Of a DNA stretch of 64,000 nucleotides, positions 25,205 through 37,745 are shown in pieces. The translations under genes were made by a program, and so were the position numbers. The notes below the pieces were generated by a model. It saw nothing but the letters and a program-made list of their open reading frames with translations, was not told the DNA's origin and did no database searches. Position 1 is the stretch's first letter. The number at the start of each line of letters is the position of its first letter. Source of the stretch: Luscinia megarhynchos (Eukaryota; Chordata; Aves; Passeriformes; Turdidae); NCBI GenBank assembly GCA_034336665.1, contig CM067566.1, positions 27,744,330 to 27,808,329 on the forward strand. Reading direction: 5' to 3'.

Positions 25205-25790
25205 AAACAAAGCTGACTCATGGACTTCCAGCTCTGCAGAGCTGCTTCCAGCAGGTCAGTCCGAGCCTATGCTGTGTCTGGGGTTACAGCCCAGATCCAG
25301 AACCCTGCATTTGCCTTTATTGAGTTTCAGAAGGCTCCTCTCTGTCCATCTCTCCAACCTGTCAAGGTCTTTCTGAAGGGCAAGCATAGCACCTGGGGGT
25401 ATCAGCCATGCCTCCCAGTTTTGATGCACCAGCAAACTTGGATGAAGGAGTGGAGTACCTTCTGAGCAAGTCACTGAGGAATGAGCAAACAATACTTGGC
25501 CCAGTACTGAACCTTTGGGGACACTGCTCGTGACAGGCTTCCAACTAGATCCCATGTCACTAAAATGGCTCTCTGGGTTCTGCTATCCAGCTAGTTCTCA
25601 ATCCCACTTCACTGTCCACTCATCCAGCCCACACTTCCTGAGCTTGCCCATGAGGGTGTTGTGAGAGATGGTGTTGAGGTAGGCAATACTCACTGCTCTC
25701 CACTCATCCATCCAGGCAGCTGTTTCATTGTAGAAGTCATTCAGGTTGGCCAGTCCTTCCAGGGACTCCACCTGCCAATCACTTTTACAG
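25205..25790 (-). mobile_element. CR1 LINE fragment, internal ORF2 segment
   Basis: Read on the minus strand this is the middle of a CR1 ORF2. Plus-strand diagnostic blocks: GCATTTGCCTTTATTGAGTT, TCTCCAACCTGTCAAGGTCT, GGGGTATCAGCCATGCCTCC, CCCAGTACTGAACC followed by TTTGGGGACACTGC, and AGAGATGGTGTTGAGGTAGG. It covers the reverse transcriptase from before VPQGS to just past the active site, roughly 580 bp, with no CR1 3' end at 25205. The flanks are therefore lost by truncation or rearrangement. The subfamily appears distinct from the 15.9 kb copy. Confidence 0.92.
25256..25555 (-). pseudogene. CR1 reverse-transcriptase remnant
   Basis: A 99-codon open frame carries SVPKGSVLGQVLF (family VPQGSVLGPVLF) near its start. 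After two frame changes it ends with LQKDLDRLERWTERSLLKLN, a very typical CR1 tail. The active-site segment falls in the neighbouring frame and reads SKFAGASKLGG, where intact CR1 has SKFADDTKLGG. Both catalytic aspartates are lost. It is non-functional. Confidence 0.82.
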
Positions 25791-28700
25791 CTTTCTTGTT
25801 AGCTAACTCACAAGAGGTACAAACAATCATACCTTTCCTCTGTATAAATTCCAGAAGTCATTCAGGGTGTGAAAGACAAATTCAACTCCCTTCCCTTCAA
25901 AAGCAACCTGCATTTTTCAACTCCATGCAACTGCCCTTACCAATAAGTCATGAAGTGTGCTTGCCACACATTTTTATGAAACTGTCCCAACAGGGATGCC
26001 ACACTCAAGAATCTGGGTTACTTAAAAGACAAACCAAAAGAATAAACATCATCCTAGAATGTTCAAATGTGAGCATTACCTGAATAGCAGATAACAACCT
26101 TATCTAAAGTAGAATTATGAGGATTTAATTTCCAGAGAAATGAAAAGAATTTACAGTTGCTCAACTCAAAGGGCAGAAGGTGAAGGAAGAACAGCGAGGG
26201 AAAAGAATGATAATATTTAGCTATGTCAAAAGCAAGAGCAGAGATGTTTCCCATCTTTATAGAGGATAGCATAACAAGGAAGAATTTTAAATTGCAGGGG
26301 AAAAAAGCTTTCCAATGCCTAATCCTTGGATCTACCAGTAAAAAGAGAGACTCCTCAGCCTGCCTATTTGCCTGGAAGCCTTTGAGAGCAGGTTAAAAAG
26401 GTATCATAAATAGTCTGGAAAGACTTGATTTTACATTGGCTGAGAGAGGTGATCTGAACATGTCTACACAAGCTTTTCTGTACAAGTTCTGAATATTTAG
26501 GAGTCAGAAATGAGGGGTGTTTCTGTCAGAAATAATTTTATCCAAGCACACATGTACTTCTTTTATTTTGTAAAAATATTCAAAATAATTGCTTTGATAG
26601 GAATTAATTATATCAATAGAAGTGTGAATGCCACCCTGCTAATAAGACACTTGAAAGTAATATAACACTAATTTACCACTTCAATTAAATTTCAAATATA
26701 TGCTTGATGAACTAATTGGAGAACTTTTACCATCATCCAAAACCCCCTAAAAGAATACAGGCTATTTATCTAAAATAAAATTTTCCATTTTCAATTTGAT
26801 GAAAAAATTAGGAGCATGTAAGACTGAATTTCATACTGACAGAACAAAACCCATGTACTAGACTTCTCCAAATGCTGTAATTCTCTTTATATTAAATAAT
26901 TGCACCCTGGTTGACCTTAGAATTTAATTATTCTGACCTAACAACCTGATATTACCCAAGACCTTCTTTTATTGATCCAATATGCAGTAGAAAGGCTGCT
27001 TCAACTACTGGCTTGTGCATTGCTTGTATTAAATTACTTGTTTTCACCTGCTTTACAGATTACTCCATGGAAAAATGATGCTAGATAGCCAAGAAATTGT
27101 TTTTCAAGTAAATAAATTACATGCAGACCCTTTTGCTACTGTTAGGTCCCCAGATTTGCAGTTCTTCTATTTGATAATTATAGTCAGTATTCGATAATAA
27201 TCTTTAATACAGTTGTTCTTTAATCATTTAAACTGTAATTTTTTGTAAGTAGAAAGTGTCCTTTGATAAAGGAAAATAAATTCCTTAAAATGCCATCTTT
27301 CTGCAAACTGATTGGATTTAGTGATACTGTGTTGTAGAACTGTAACCAGTGTTTAGCAATACCTGCACATTGCCAAACCAATTCATTTTCTGGGGAAAGA
27401 CACAAAGCACTTTAGATATTGGAAACTGCATTTCATCTGCAACCTTTAAACAGAGACTCTGATTGTCAGAAAAAAATCGGAGCAGAATAATGGCTCAATG
27501 GCATTTAGCACAAATATGACATCTTCTCACACAAGTGTTTTCTATCCTTTACCCCTTCCAGTCAGAGGGGCTCAATCTGCATCTCTAGTGCACAAAATCT
27601 CAGACAATTTTCTTTCACTTTTCCATGCTAAAGTACAGGTCATGTGGACAGCTGGCATTGAGCTCACATGGGTTCTGTATTTCAGTGAGATACTGATAAT
27701 GTGTAGTGTCTATCAAATTTAGTGTCTATCTAGTGATACAAAGGCTTCTGTGTAGTCAGTTCTTCTGATCATTAGGAAAACAGCAGAGCTCTTGTTGCCT
27801 AAAAAAGTACCACTGCTATTATTCATGCTTCTTATTCACATTCTTCACATTTCCTTGCAACAAGGGCTGTCAAAAGACAACCTGAGGCAGCCCTCTGCAG
27901 AGTCACCTGGTGTATCCAACTTTAGAACTATCTAACTCTTTAGAGATTGCATAAGTGTACCTGAGACAGTCTATTTAAAAATGCCATCTGGTACCATAAC
28001 ATAAATAGCTTAAAAAAATACTTTTGTTGCAGAGGTTTGGCAATACAGCCTTAGTAATAACATTTGGGGAGACCAGGCCAACATTTTTACCATAAACATA
28101 CTTTCCATAGAAACAATAGTTTTAGAAAGTCATATAACTGTAGGGAAGAAGATAATGAAAAAAATACAAGATGGACCAAAATGCTACAAATAGAGTAGGA
28201 TACACCAAACAGTATTGCACTGAGAAACAGTTAATAAATATCTCTATACCTATTTGCTGCATTAAGGGGTTGCAGTCTTTTAAATCATTTTTAATCATAC
28301 TTCTCTGCTGCTGTATATGAACTAAAAGACAGCAGTGAGGAAAAGTCTCATAAAGTGCTGCAGAGACGACTAGCAAAAACTTCTGCATTTTTCAGTTGAC
28401 TTCATGACTGACTTGAGTGTGGTGTTTAGTTAATCTCACCATACATTTCTTAGAAAGTTCAAGGAAAAGACATGTTTTTCCTTCAACAGTTTTTCTGGAG
28501 ATTCATCAGTGCACTGATGTCCTGCTTACCACATTGAACAAACTGCTTCCCAAACTTTTACTAAGGACACAGCTCTTGAGCCCAAGTGTTATGGTGTTTA
28601 TGTCAGTACAATTATTAGTGCATTCCTGTTGCTAGGATAAGCCCTGTTTACAGCTTGTGGATGAAGTACTTTTCATACACTTTTTGTGAGGATGCCCTGT

Positions 28701-30929
28701 TTTTTCATTGACTGAATAGTTGCATCTAACCTCTCCTGCCCTCCATGCGTGGGCAGAGCTTCCTCTCTCTGGATCATATCTGATATTTCAGTGGCAGCAT
28801 CAGTTCTTAGCAGCACCAAGGACATTGTGCTAGCATCCAAGTTATACTGTAAGCAAAAATAATTATATCTCAGCTCTTCTGAAAACCAGGAACTGAAATG
28901 GGAGCAACCCAGTACACTTTAATGAGATTCCTTTCAGCAAGAGTTTAGCCTCCTGTCTTATGACAGGACATTAAAACCACTTTTTATTACATTTAATTAA
29001 AAGGTATAATATGGTTTAACAGGTATTAAAATAAATAGGATAGATTTTGTTCTTATAAGAATCATTTGTCTTGGAAATTTATTTTTTTTACCAAGCCTGG
29101 GGATGGTTGTTAGGTTGTGATGGTTTCACACTGGTAGAGAAACAAGGAAAACACTGCTATATCTAAATTTCCACTGGGCAATAATGAATTGGAAAGAATA
29201 CTGAAGAGTGAAAATGCCTTTACTTATTCAGAACACTCAGTTTGTCTCATTAAATTACCTATACTATCTGCACAAAGGCCACATTTAGTTAAACCAGATG
29301 TGTTTCATCAGATGAGTTCCCTTTGATTATATAACTTAACATTTCAAGATGAGAACTGGTTCACTTCTCATGGCACTGTGGCAGACAGTCACCATTCTCA
29401 AAATGCTGCCTAGGTGACTTCCAGGAGAGCATCCTTACTACCCTATTCTGCAGAGCATGTGCTGACAAATAAGGTAAGAAAGGAAAAAACAGTGAAATTT
29501 CTAATTTCATATTGACAATTTTTTATGTTTGTTTTAAAGTTATTTATTCATTAGAACATGAACCAGAACTCAACTGAAAACTGTCAGGTTCAAATTAGAA
29601 GAAAAAAATTTCTACATATTAAATTGTTATGCAATCATTTTTTCACAAAGTGGAATAATGTCAGAAAGAAAAAAAAAATATTTCAGAATGTTTATGGGTC
29701 TGGATATTAAAATATTTAGTACTGGAGACTCCAGTTCACAAAAATCTAGTTTGTACAGGTATCAGAATCTAAGCTTCTTATTTTTGAATCATCAGTGTTG
29801 GCCAGCATAGGAGTTAAGAATTTTTTACAGGCAGGAGAAATTGAGACCAGTAAGAATAATCTGCCATAGCCAAAAATAGGTGTCTGGGAGGTTCAAAATG
29901 AAATGTGCAAACATCTTGTTCCTTCAGGAAACACTGGAGAAAATTACCCAAGGACACTGCAGTCTCCATCCTTGAAGCTTTAAGACTCTGCTGGACAAAA
30001 AGCTCAAATTGAAGCAGGGCATCCAACCTCAGTGCTGATTGCTGACCATCACTGGACAGCTGTGGAGAGTGGCAAAGCTTTCAACCATACATCGTGCTGC
30101 AGAATACAGACTGTAGTCCAAATCACCTGCTGAGGTGACAACTCAGACAGGAGGAGGAAGAGAAATTCTGAAATTTTATGGAAAGTTGGGACAGATTGAG
30201 ATTAAACTCAAGAGAGGCCGTTTTCCTGAAGTCAAGCTCCAGCTTTCATATAATTATAGGCAGCTTAATTAAGGATGAAGAGCTCTAATTACTGGACAAA
30301 ATCATGACCCTGTGATATAGAGGGCTCTACTTGTACAGATACAGGTTTTCAGCCATCATGCTCTGTTTCAGAGTACTTATTCTTAAAGAAACCCAAAAAC
30401 GCCCACCAAACCCCATGAGTAATATCCTTCCACCTGCAGCTACAAAAGAACTCCCCAAAAAACAACAAACTGAACAACTCTAACAAACAAAACAACCCGA
30501 AGACACAAGTAAGTTTAATAATTATCCCATGGAAGAAATCTAAACCCACGGCCATGTGGCAGAAATAATGGACTACAGTTTTGTAATCTTGCTTCAAAAC
30601 ACTGAAAAGTATTCATAGCTCTTGATAATGCAGAAGTGTCTGCATTTCTCATGAATAACTAAACAGATAAATACTTTCACTTTGATATTCATAGACTGAT
30701 ATCAAAATATTGAAACATTCCTTTGAGCTTCCTGCTTCCCATGAATTCCATCTCAAATGTTTCTTAGTGACCTTTGAGAAGGGGAATTTTTTTGCTCTCC
30801 TGGTTTCTCTGAAAATTAATGTAGCCAAAAGCAGAACAAAGACCAATATTTAGAGATCTTTACCTCTTCTCTTCTCTGTTTCTAATATACAAAATGGACT
30901 TTAAGAGGTGATGTGTAAACAAGCAGTCA
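25791..30929. other. AT-rich non-coding stretch, no gene seen
   Basis: About 5 kb with only short frames (largest 88 codons, 28122-28388, -), none recognisable. No CR1 or LTR pieces are seen. A slightly GC-richer patch at 28680-28830 has no assignment. Confidence 0.5.
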
Positions 30930-31200
30930 AAAAAACCTGGAAAGCAAACGAGGTACCACGGAGCAAGCGAGCTGGGTTTGACAGTCTAATGACTGTGCTC
31001 ACCTGGCTGCAATTAGAGAAGTGGACTAAGGGAATTCCCCTCCACCTGGCACTGGTGAGGAGTGGCTGAGGGAATGGAGCTTGAGGTAGAAAAGAGGTGG
31101 TTAAGGAGAAACTGGTTGCCCTCTGTGAGGAGAGATGCAGAGGAAATTGAACACTGCTCAGAAAAGTAGAGCAAAAGGTCAAGGTGACAATGGTGAGTAA
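30930..31200 (+). other. Unassigned GC-richer block ending in a splice-donor-like site
   Basis: This stretch is purine-rich and less AT-rich than its surroundings. It has three CpGs within about 25 bp near 30948-30969 and ends at AATG/GTGAGT (about 31190-31199), which fits a vertebrate 5' splice site. It could be a non-coding exon or an old repeat; minus-strand frames of 103 and 74 codons over it are unrecognisable. Evidence is weak. Confidence 0.15.
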
Positions 31201-33413
31201 TAACAAGAGCAATTATATTGGATATAAAGAAAGTCATCTAAATAATTAAAGTAGTTAAGCACCAAAGTAAAGATACAGAGCAATTTGGATTTTCCATCTC
31301 TGAAGACTTAAGTGAAAAATCCTGATCTACCTTTAAAATGAGCCTTTCTTTAAAACAGAGATTTAGCTGATAACTCCAGAAGTCACTTCCACCCTAACTT
31401 TTCCTAAAATTCCAAGACCATACTTCAGAAGTGCTTCATAACCATACCACATAGGACACTTAGGGTTTCATTGAAGTGGGTATATTCCACACAGTGCCCT
31501 TCTCACCACCATCAGGTTACTAATATGACTGTAGAAGATTTAAAAACAAAAAGTCAGATTTACCACTTGATTTATTATTTGTTAGCTAAAAAGTGCAACC
31601 TAAAAACAGTTCTGTGCTACTGAACATGACTCCTAAGTACATCTCCTATATGAAGGAGGCTGTATCCATAACTTCCATCATACTTTCAAAAGCTGTCTTT
31701 GTAATTTTTGCCAAACTGTTTTTTAACTAAGCTAGCCTTAGTGAAAGAAAAAGAAACCCAGAGAAAGGAAACTGAAAGAAAGCTTAGATTGCTTTCATAT
31801 TCTAAGAACCAGGCTGGTGTAGCACTTCCTGCATCTCTCCCTTCCCTTCTCTCTCCCCTCCTTTATTATTTACTGACCTCAGAATTCAATGAGTCACATG
31901 AGTCAACAGTGCTATATTATCTATTTGTCCTTTGAAAGCTCTACTCTAGGTGCTCTATGGTAGACTCCACGGTAACAAGGCATCTTGCAACTCCATAACA
32001 TGCAAGACCAAGAAAATAGATGAAACAAGCAAGATAAAGTACATAAGTGGATGTTTAGGAAGGAAATATTTTTTATTTAGTGACAAGGACTGTTATAAGT
32101 TTTATTCATCATGTATTTGGCTTTCATATTCTAATTATAACTTACTCAGAGAGTTGTGTTCCAAATGAGCATCTGGACTTTATCCATTCGGCCGTATTGT
32201 TACTTGCTGTGCTTTTTGTTCCAAATTTATTTTCACATAACTCTGTACAACCCTTCACATTCCCAAGGGAGTTGTTCCTACCAGATAGTATTTACATGTC
32301 CACCTCCTGCCTAGATTTTCAGTAGTTTTTCCACAACTGTTTCAAGTGTCAGAAACAAAGTGGAAACATATCATCACACACTATTAGGTTCATGTGACAG
32401 GATTCTTGGGTAGAGGAGAAATATGAAGTTACTCCACAGTTTCCAAATACAAAAAAAACCACTTTGATTACATGCTTTATCCCAGGACACTATTTGCTCT
32501 TGCTCAAGAAGAACTTGCATTTTAATCAGGATATAACCTCTGTGATTCCACAGACATCATCAAACCTATGACATTTCCTTTGTGATTTAACACCTTTCCA
32601 CCTATTCTGAAAGACCCTATATTTTCAAATCTTTTTAAAAGTCAGCATGGATTAGAAGAATGGTAATTAATGATGTTAGAGTTCAGCTTCCTTACCAACA
32701 AGATTTAAGGCAAATAGATTTTAAGATAACTATTCTGAGTTCTTGCAGCTACAGCAAAAATAAAACTCTGGAGTAAGAAAGAAGCTTCTTTAGAAGAGAA
32801 ATGCAAAAAGCCTGCTCAGCAATAATTCTTGAGAAGATTCTGCTGTTGGTATTTGTTTGTTTTTTATTAGTTTTAAACCTTATTACACACATCTTGCTAA
32901 ATATCTGTCATACATCTCTTTCATTAGATATTCAAGGATATCAATTAATAGTTATATTGGGTATGCCAAACATGCATATCAGAGTGAAATTTAATCGGGG
33001 TCAGATCTTCAGATCTTAGCACAACAGAACATTCCAACACAAAATATTTTTATACTTCATCTTTATATTAGTGTCTTTCATTCAATCATCTTCTTTCTCA
33101 AGTGTCAATCATGCAAGATATAAGAAATAGATGTTTGTTTTACTCACAACTGTTAAATTCCAGTTGGGTAGCACTTTTTTCCAACTTTAAATACATAGCT
33201 ACCAGTAAGTTATGAGATGGCAGTAAGAATATTAACCACTTAATCTAAAGTTATTAAACATCTTGGAAAATGACTTAAGAAAATTGGATGAAAAAAATCA
33301 TTGATACAAGCACTAATAAAAAGCATCAAATGTACTGGGACAGACTATAGATGTGCTGAAGTACTGAAATGCCCTCTTAAAATGTTACAACATGGTTTAA
33401 GAACTAAACCAAG
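31201..33413. other. AT-rich non-coding stretch, no gene seen
   Basis: Only short frames (up to 81 codons), none recognised; no interspersed repeat recognised. Confidence 0.5.
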
Positions 33414-33695
33414 ATGACTTTATCCTTATGCCCAGTGCTACTGTGGCTCCTTATCTCTATTTCCATGGAACAGCTTGAATCCTCCAGTCCTGTGTGTAAT
33501 GGAAAGCAAAAATGCCACCCAGAACTCTGCAATCACTGCTTGTGGTGTCAGGACACAGAGACCATTTCCAAGACACCTACTGACACCTGGCAGATAAAAA
33601 TAACTGCAGCAAGTTTTAGACAGTACCTGACACTCCAGCTCCCTGGCTGCTCTAAGTCTTTTATGAGTGGTAATTTTTACAACTTCCCTTTTTAA
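33414..33695 (+). CDS. Doubtful small ORF with signal-peptide-like start
   Basis: A 93-codon frame. The N-terminus (MTLSLCPVLLWLLIS, about residues 1-15) looks like a short signal peptide. It is followed by a cysteine cluster around residues 28-45 with spacing C-x5-C-x4-C-x2-C-x2-C, as in small secreted peptides, and a tail with one more cysteine. The start has a favourable A at -3 (AAGATG). I recognise no family. There is no visible promoter, no poly-A signal close downstream, and codon use is like its surroundings. A chance ORF is the more likely explanation; an exon of a secreted peptide gene is the alternative. Confidence 0.12.
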   Translation: MTLSLCPVLLWLLISISMEQLESSSPVCNGKQKCHPELCNHCLWCQDTETISKTPTDTWQIKITAASFRQYLTLQLPGCSKSFMSGNFYNFPF

Positions 33696-36600
33696 AGCAT
33701 TTACCTAAAGCTATTGCAAAAAAAATCAACAGTGCAAAAGGTATGACAGCTTAGCATCTCTCATATGCTAACACTGGCAGCACTGATACTGTTCTCCTTA
33801 AGATATTGAGTAGGCAGATTTGCCGTTTGAACAGCAACTTAACCATATTTTAGCAGTCAATTATAACCATTTACATTTAACCAAAATCAGCATTTTTGCA
33901 AGTGATAAATAACAAGTAAGCAAGCAATTGATACTGTTCTGGCAAATTCTTTAGAAAAAATATATCTTTCAATATATCTGCCTCACCTCTGCAATCTTCT
34001 TGATTATGGCCAAAACTGTAGAGCACTTAGTAGAAGGCAAAGCAGTAAGGTGATTCTTCCTTTCCAGTGCCACAATTACTAGACAAGGATTTCCTCTTTC
34101 ATATAATCAATTGATTATTTCATCCCATTAGTAGTGCTTTCAAGCTGCTAGTCATTCAGATGTAATCACAGTCCACCTCCCTTCCCTTATGAACTGCTTT
34201 ACTTGCAGAGATCACTAACTAAAAACAAGTTAAATTAGGAATAGTTATAACTAAAGTAAAAAATGTAGTGTGTATTTACTGTCTTCATGAGAAACAAGAG
34301 AAGTATCTCTTACCAAGAACAGTTTCATAGTCTTTAGAGAGAGATGATAAAAGACGCATGATAAAGAATAAAGATAAAAGAAGCATGAATTACTTATAAA
34401 TTTATTTTTTCCTTCTAACAACGCATTAGTTGTTTCTTGCTTTTCAGTTGACATCCCTTCATACTGTTGTGCTCTGCAGAACAATAGAGGCAGTTGTAGA
34501 AATGAAATGAGTCACAAACAACATGTGACTTGGGGCATGCAAGGCAGAGCTGACGATATCACTTTGTCTCAGCTGCCAAAGAGTGAAACAGAATCATGTT
34601 TGTTTACTGCTTGAATCCATAATTTTGCTGTTAACACATTTTTTCTTTTAGAAAGCATGACATTATGCAACATGCAGTGTAGCTCATAGCTTACCAGTAC
34701 TAACTTACATTTTGGTTAGCCCCATTGTTGTCATGATACAAGACTCTAATCACGTTTTGAATCATAATAGGGAGGTGACAAATATCTCTGCTGGATCAGC
34801 AGGTAAAGATGAGTTCCTCCATGTAAAAGCAAGCAGGCTGTTATGGCAACACACCTTCATAATTCAAGATATATTAATTTTAAATTGAAGCTGCATTTCT
34901 CCTCTCCTAGAGCTTTAATCAGTATGTACTAACTTAAGTGGGCAAGATGGAAACAGATTTTATTGCTTTTTTTCCCCTAGTCTTTCAGTTGGACATGCTG
35001 GAAATAAAATTTATAACTAAACTGAAGTGTTTTTTTCTCATCTGTTGTAGTTAAATGGCTAAGTGTCATCTCCCAAATCTTTACAGGCTTAGTCCCTTTA
35101 AGAGTTAGAGCACATGCCTGTTATACACCATATACATAGTGACAGACTGAGGCATTCCCACTCATGTTAGGTACTGGATTAGAAAAAAAAAAACCAACAA
35201 AAAACCCAACCACACTTAAAATAAATTATTTTTGTCTAACCAGTAAACTGTAAGTCAAGTGTCCTAGATCAAGAAAAATAAATAAAGAAAGCGGCTTGAA
35301 CAGAAATTAAATGTCCAAAGTGAAATTAGTGCTTTCATGCCTAGATGAAACTTCCATTGCTCTCAGTGCAATAATTACTTTCATGAGTTTAATAATCGGA
35401 GACCAACTGTGCTCATGACCATTTCTCCCAGTATTATCTGATTATTAAAATCCTAAATTCTAAAATACTTCTGAGATTGGCTCTAAAAAGTTAAAGGTGA
35501 GTGCTGTTAAATGATCTACCAAATGCAGATATTGTTTCTTCCCAAAAGAATTCTAGAACTACATTTCTCTGGCAAAGCATGGTTGTTGCCACACCAAAGT
35601 TTTTCCAGAACAGCTCTGTCATTCAAGGTTCAGCTGAATTTTAAGTGATGTTTGAGCACATATTCCCTCAGCTGTAGTTAAAAAGGGATACTATTGAAAA
35701 GGTGTTCTTGTGAAGTTGTACCAGAAGATGTCTGGAAATCATCTGTCATCACTGTCATCTTAGCATGCTGACAAGATGAGAAATGGCCATTCTTCCTGCC
35801 CTCTTGTCCTCACGTTAAACTTCAGACTTCATAATCTTTTGTTGGCCCAAATAAACCAGTTTGTGTAGTTATCATGAGTCTTCAGGCTTGGATTTAACCA
35901 TTGAGTGAGACAGAATTCCCTGTGATTCAGACCTGAGTGCACAACTGAATGCCTTTCAGTTCAGGTTGCACAAACAGGGGCAGTGATGAGGTTAGAGTAA
36001 GCTCTAAGCTGCAGTAACTACTGCATACATGCTCTGTGCCACCTCCTGCTGTTAAATACAGCAGCAGGACACCGAGCTAATGTGTCACATTCTGCAGGCT
36101 GGGTGGTCTTAGGAGAATCCAGTGAATTACCACAACTCAGTAGTATCACAGTCCTGGTAGCCACTTGGTAAGCTGTGTTAGTGCACTTCTGTAAGATCAA
36201 ATGACCATATCCAAGCTGTCATAAAGAACAGAGTTCTTTGTGACAGTGATTATTTAAATTTATAATTTTTATCATTTTTATGATACCTACCAGGCATGTA
36301 GGCATGTTTTGACAAATAAGTCTGCATGTATTACTACAAACCTTACTCTTAGGAAATTTCACTCATAAATAAATGCCTAGAACAATGCAGCTACTAAATT
36401 AGATACATAAATATGTATAGCCCAAAAGATAAATAAAAAGGCTTATTTCTAATGACTTGGTTTCAGCATCACTTTTAGCAGTTATTAACACATAACTCGA
36501 CTGTATTAGGAGGAAACAAATACTTCCAAAATGGGCCTCTATATTAGTATTCATGGAACTTTCAGCTGAGATTCATTGCAGAAGGGCCGCAAAACTCATT

Positions 36601-37021
36601 TAACTTGAAAAACAGAAATTTGGTAACTAACTTAAAAAGCTTCATAGGCAAAATCACATAACCACATTTAGTTTGGCAAGTCACACCAACTTATATCATA
36701 CATTATTATGACCTGATGGTATTATTTTACTCAACTAAGACCTAGGAAAAGGAAAAACATCAGAAGAGTCAATATTTCTTATCTGACAAGGTTATAGTAA
36801 TTAATAAAAAAACCAGAGGTAAACAGAAGAAAATAGTTATAAAGCTGTAGGTTATGATTTCTTAATAAAGTCTCAAGGCTTATGTGGAATAACTGGATAT
36901 GAGATTGTAGTATGAAAGCAGAAAATAATAAAAATTAAGAAAAATAAAATAAATTAAATAAAAAAATATAAATAAAAATATCACCTCAAAGCTATTAGTC
37001 CTGTCCTGTGCTGCTGTGCCC
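33696..37021. other. AT-rich non-coding stretch, no gene seen
   Basis: Short unrecognised frames only. Stretches around 34640-34800 and 35330-35460 have an AT-rich, motif-dense look that can go with conserved non-coding DNA, but nothing specific supports it. A short A-rich/C patch lies at about 35181-35214. Confidence 0.45.
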
Positions 37022-37050
37022 TGTCCTCCCCCCTCCCACTCCCCCCTCCT
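37022..37050. repeat. C-rich polypyrimidine tract
   Basis: Two runs of six C's flank a run of three, with only T, TCC or ACT between. The minus strand is correspondingly G-rich and might form an imperfect G-quadruplex. It lies about 350 bp before the CpG-richer block at 37.4 kb. Confidence 0.7.
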
Positions 37051-37458
37051 GTTTTCCTGCACAACTCTCCTCTCTAGACGAGACTGGGTTAATGAAGTAG
37101 GCCAAAATCCAAGGGCATATTTGTTTACAGGGACTGTTATTTAAGAAATAGATGCTCAAATTCCTCCAGAAGTAGAAATGCTTGAGATCTGTCTTCATGT
37201 TTGTTTTAACGCTTAAGCATTTGCTCTAGCAGTACTCTGATGGATAGTCACTTAAAGTAGTCTGTAAAACCCAAGAGACAGCAGAACATGCTCAAGTCTC
37301 ACCTTCTCTGGCTGGCAGCAGTCAATCAGTCATAAGCAAAAACAAAAGAAAAGTTTTGATTCTCAAGAAGGGAGAGCTATACTTTAGCTCTGGCTCAGAG
37401 CGGGGGCAGAATAGTTCCATACCACAGGATGAATCAGTGACAACTCCTGACTTCACAT

Positions 37459-37469
37459 GGGGGCGGGGG
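37459..37469 (+). promoter_or_regulatory. GC box (Sp1-type)
   Basis: GGGGGCGGGGG-type sequence, the only strong GC box I noticed in this AT-rich window. It sits within the CpG-richer block and is a typical binding site for Sp/KLF factors. Confidence 0.5.
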
Positions 37470-37643
37470 AAAGGGCGAAAAAGCAGAAAAGGAAACCCTT
37501 TCCTACCCTCCCAAGCACATCTCCTCTCCCTATGGTTCTTACATTTTGCAGACCCTCTCAAAGTGACCTGTGCTGCTGGCTTGGAGGAGTTTAAGGAGCT
37601 GAGCGGACGGCAGAGTAAAGGCTCGAGCAAACAGGAGAGCACA

Positions 37644-37662
37644 GAGTGCCATCGAGTGGCAA
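37644..37662 (-). promoter_or_regulatory. CTCF-like binding site
   Basis: GAGTGCCATCGAGTGGCAA agrees with the reverse complement of the 19-bp CTCF consensus at 17 positions; the mismatches are a G for T inside the core and an A for C near the end. It contains one CpG, so binding could depend on methylation. Orientation is minus. Confidence 0.4.
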
Positions 37663-37745
37663 AATTCCAGCAATACACTCCTGAAAGTCCCTGCTAGTGC
37701 TTGCTCAGCAGCCCATTCCTTAAGCTCTGCGAATCTTTTAATTCG

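Larger units (their letters stand above)
37401..37745. promoter_or_regulatory. CpG-richer, promoter-like block
   Basis: Nine CpGs fall within 345 bp, clearly denser than the rest of the window. A GC box of Sp1 type (GGGGGCGGGG) lies at about 37459-37469, and a CTCF-like site at 37644-37662. Two overlapping open frames of more than 110 codons lie on opposite strands (37356-37697, + and 37322-37678, -). These probably reflect the lower AT content, as neither is recognisable. No TATA box is placed convincingly. It may be an alternative promoter, a first non-coding exon or an insulator. Known: GC boxes and CpG clusters mark vertebrate promoters. The role here is inferred. Confidence 0.35.

Noticed and set aside
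25661..26083. 140-codon plus-strand ORF
   Set aside because: Its first third is the antisense of the CR1 fragment at 25205-25790 and the rest runs into unique AT-rich DNA; no protein similarity is recognisable.
37322..37697. Overlapping 118- and 113-codon ORFs on opposite strands
   Set aside because: They occupy the GC-richer block where stops are rarer; neither resembles a protein family. The block is better read as possibly regulatory.
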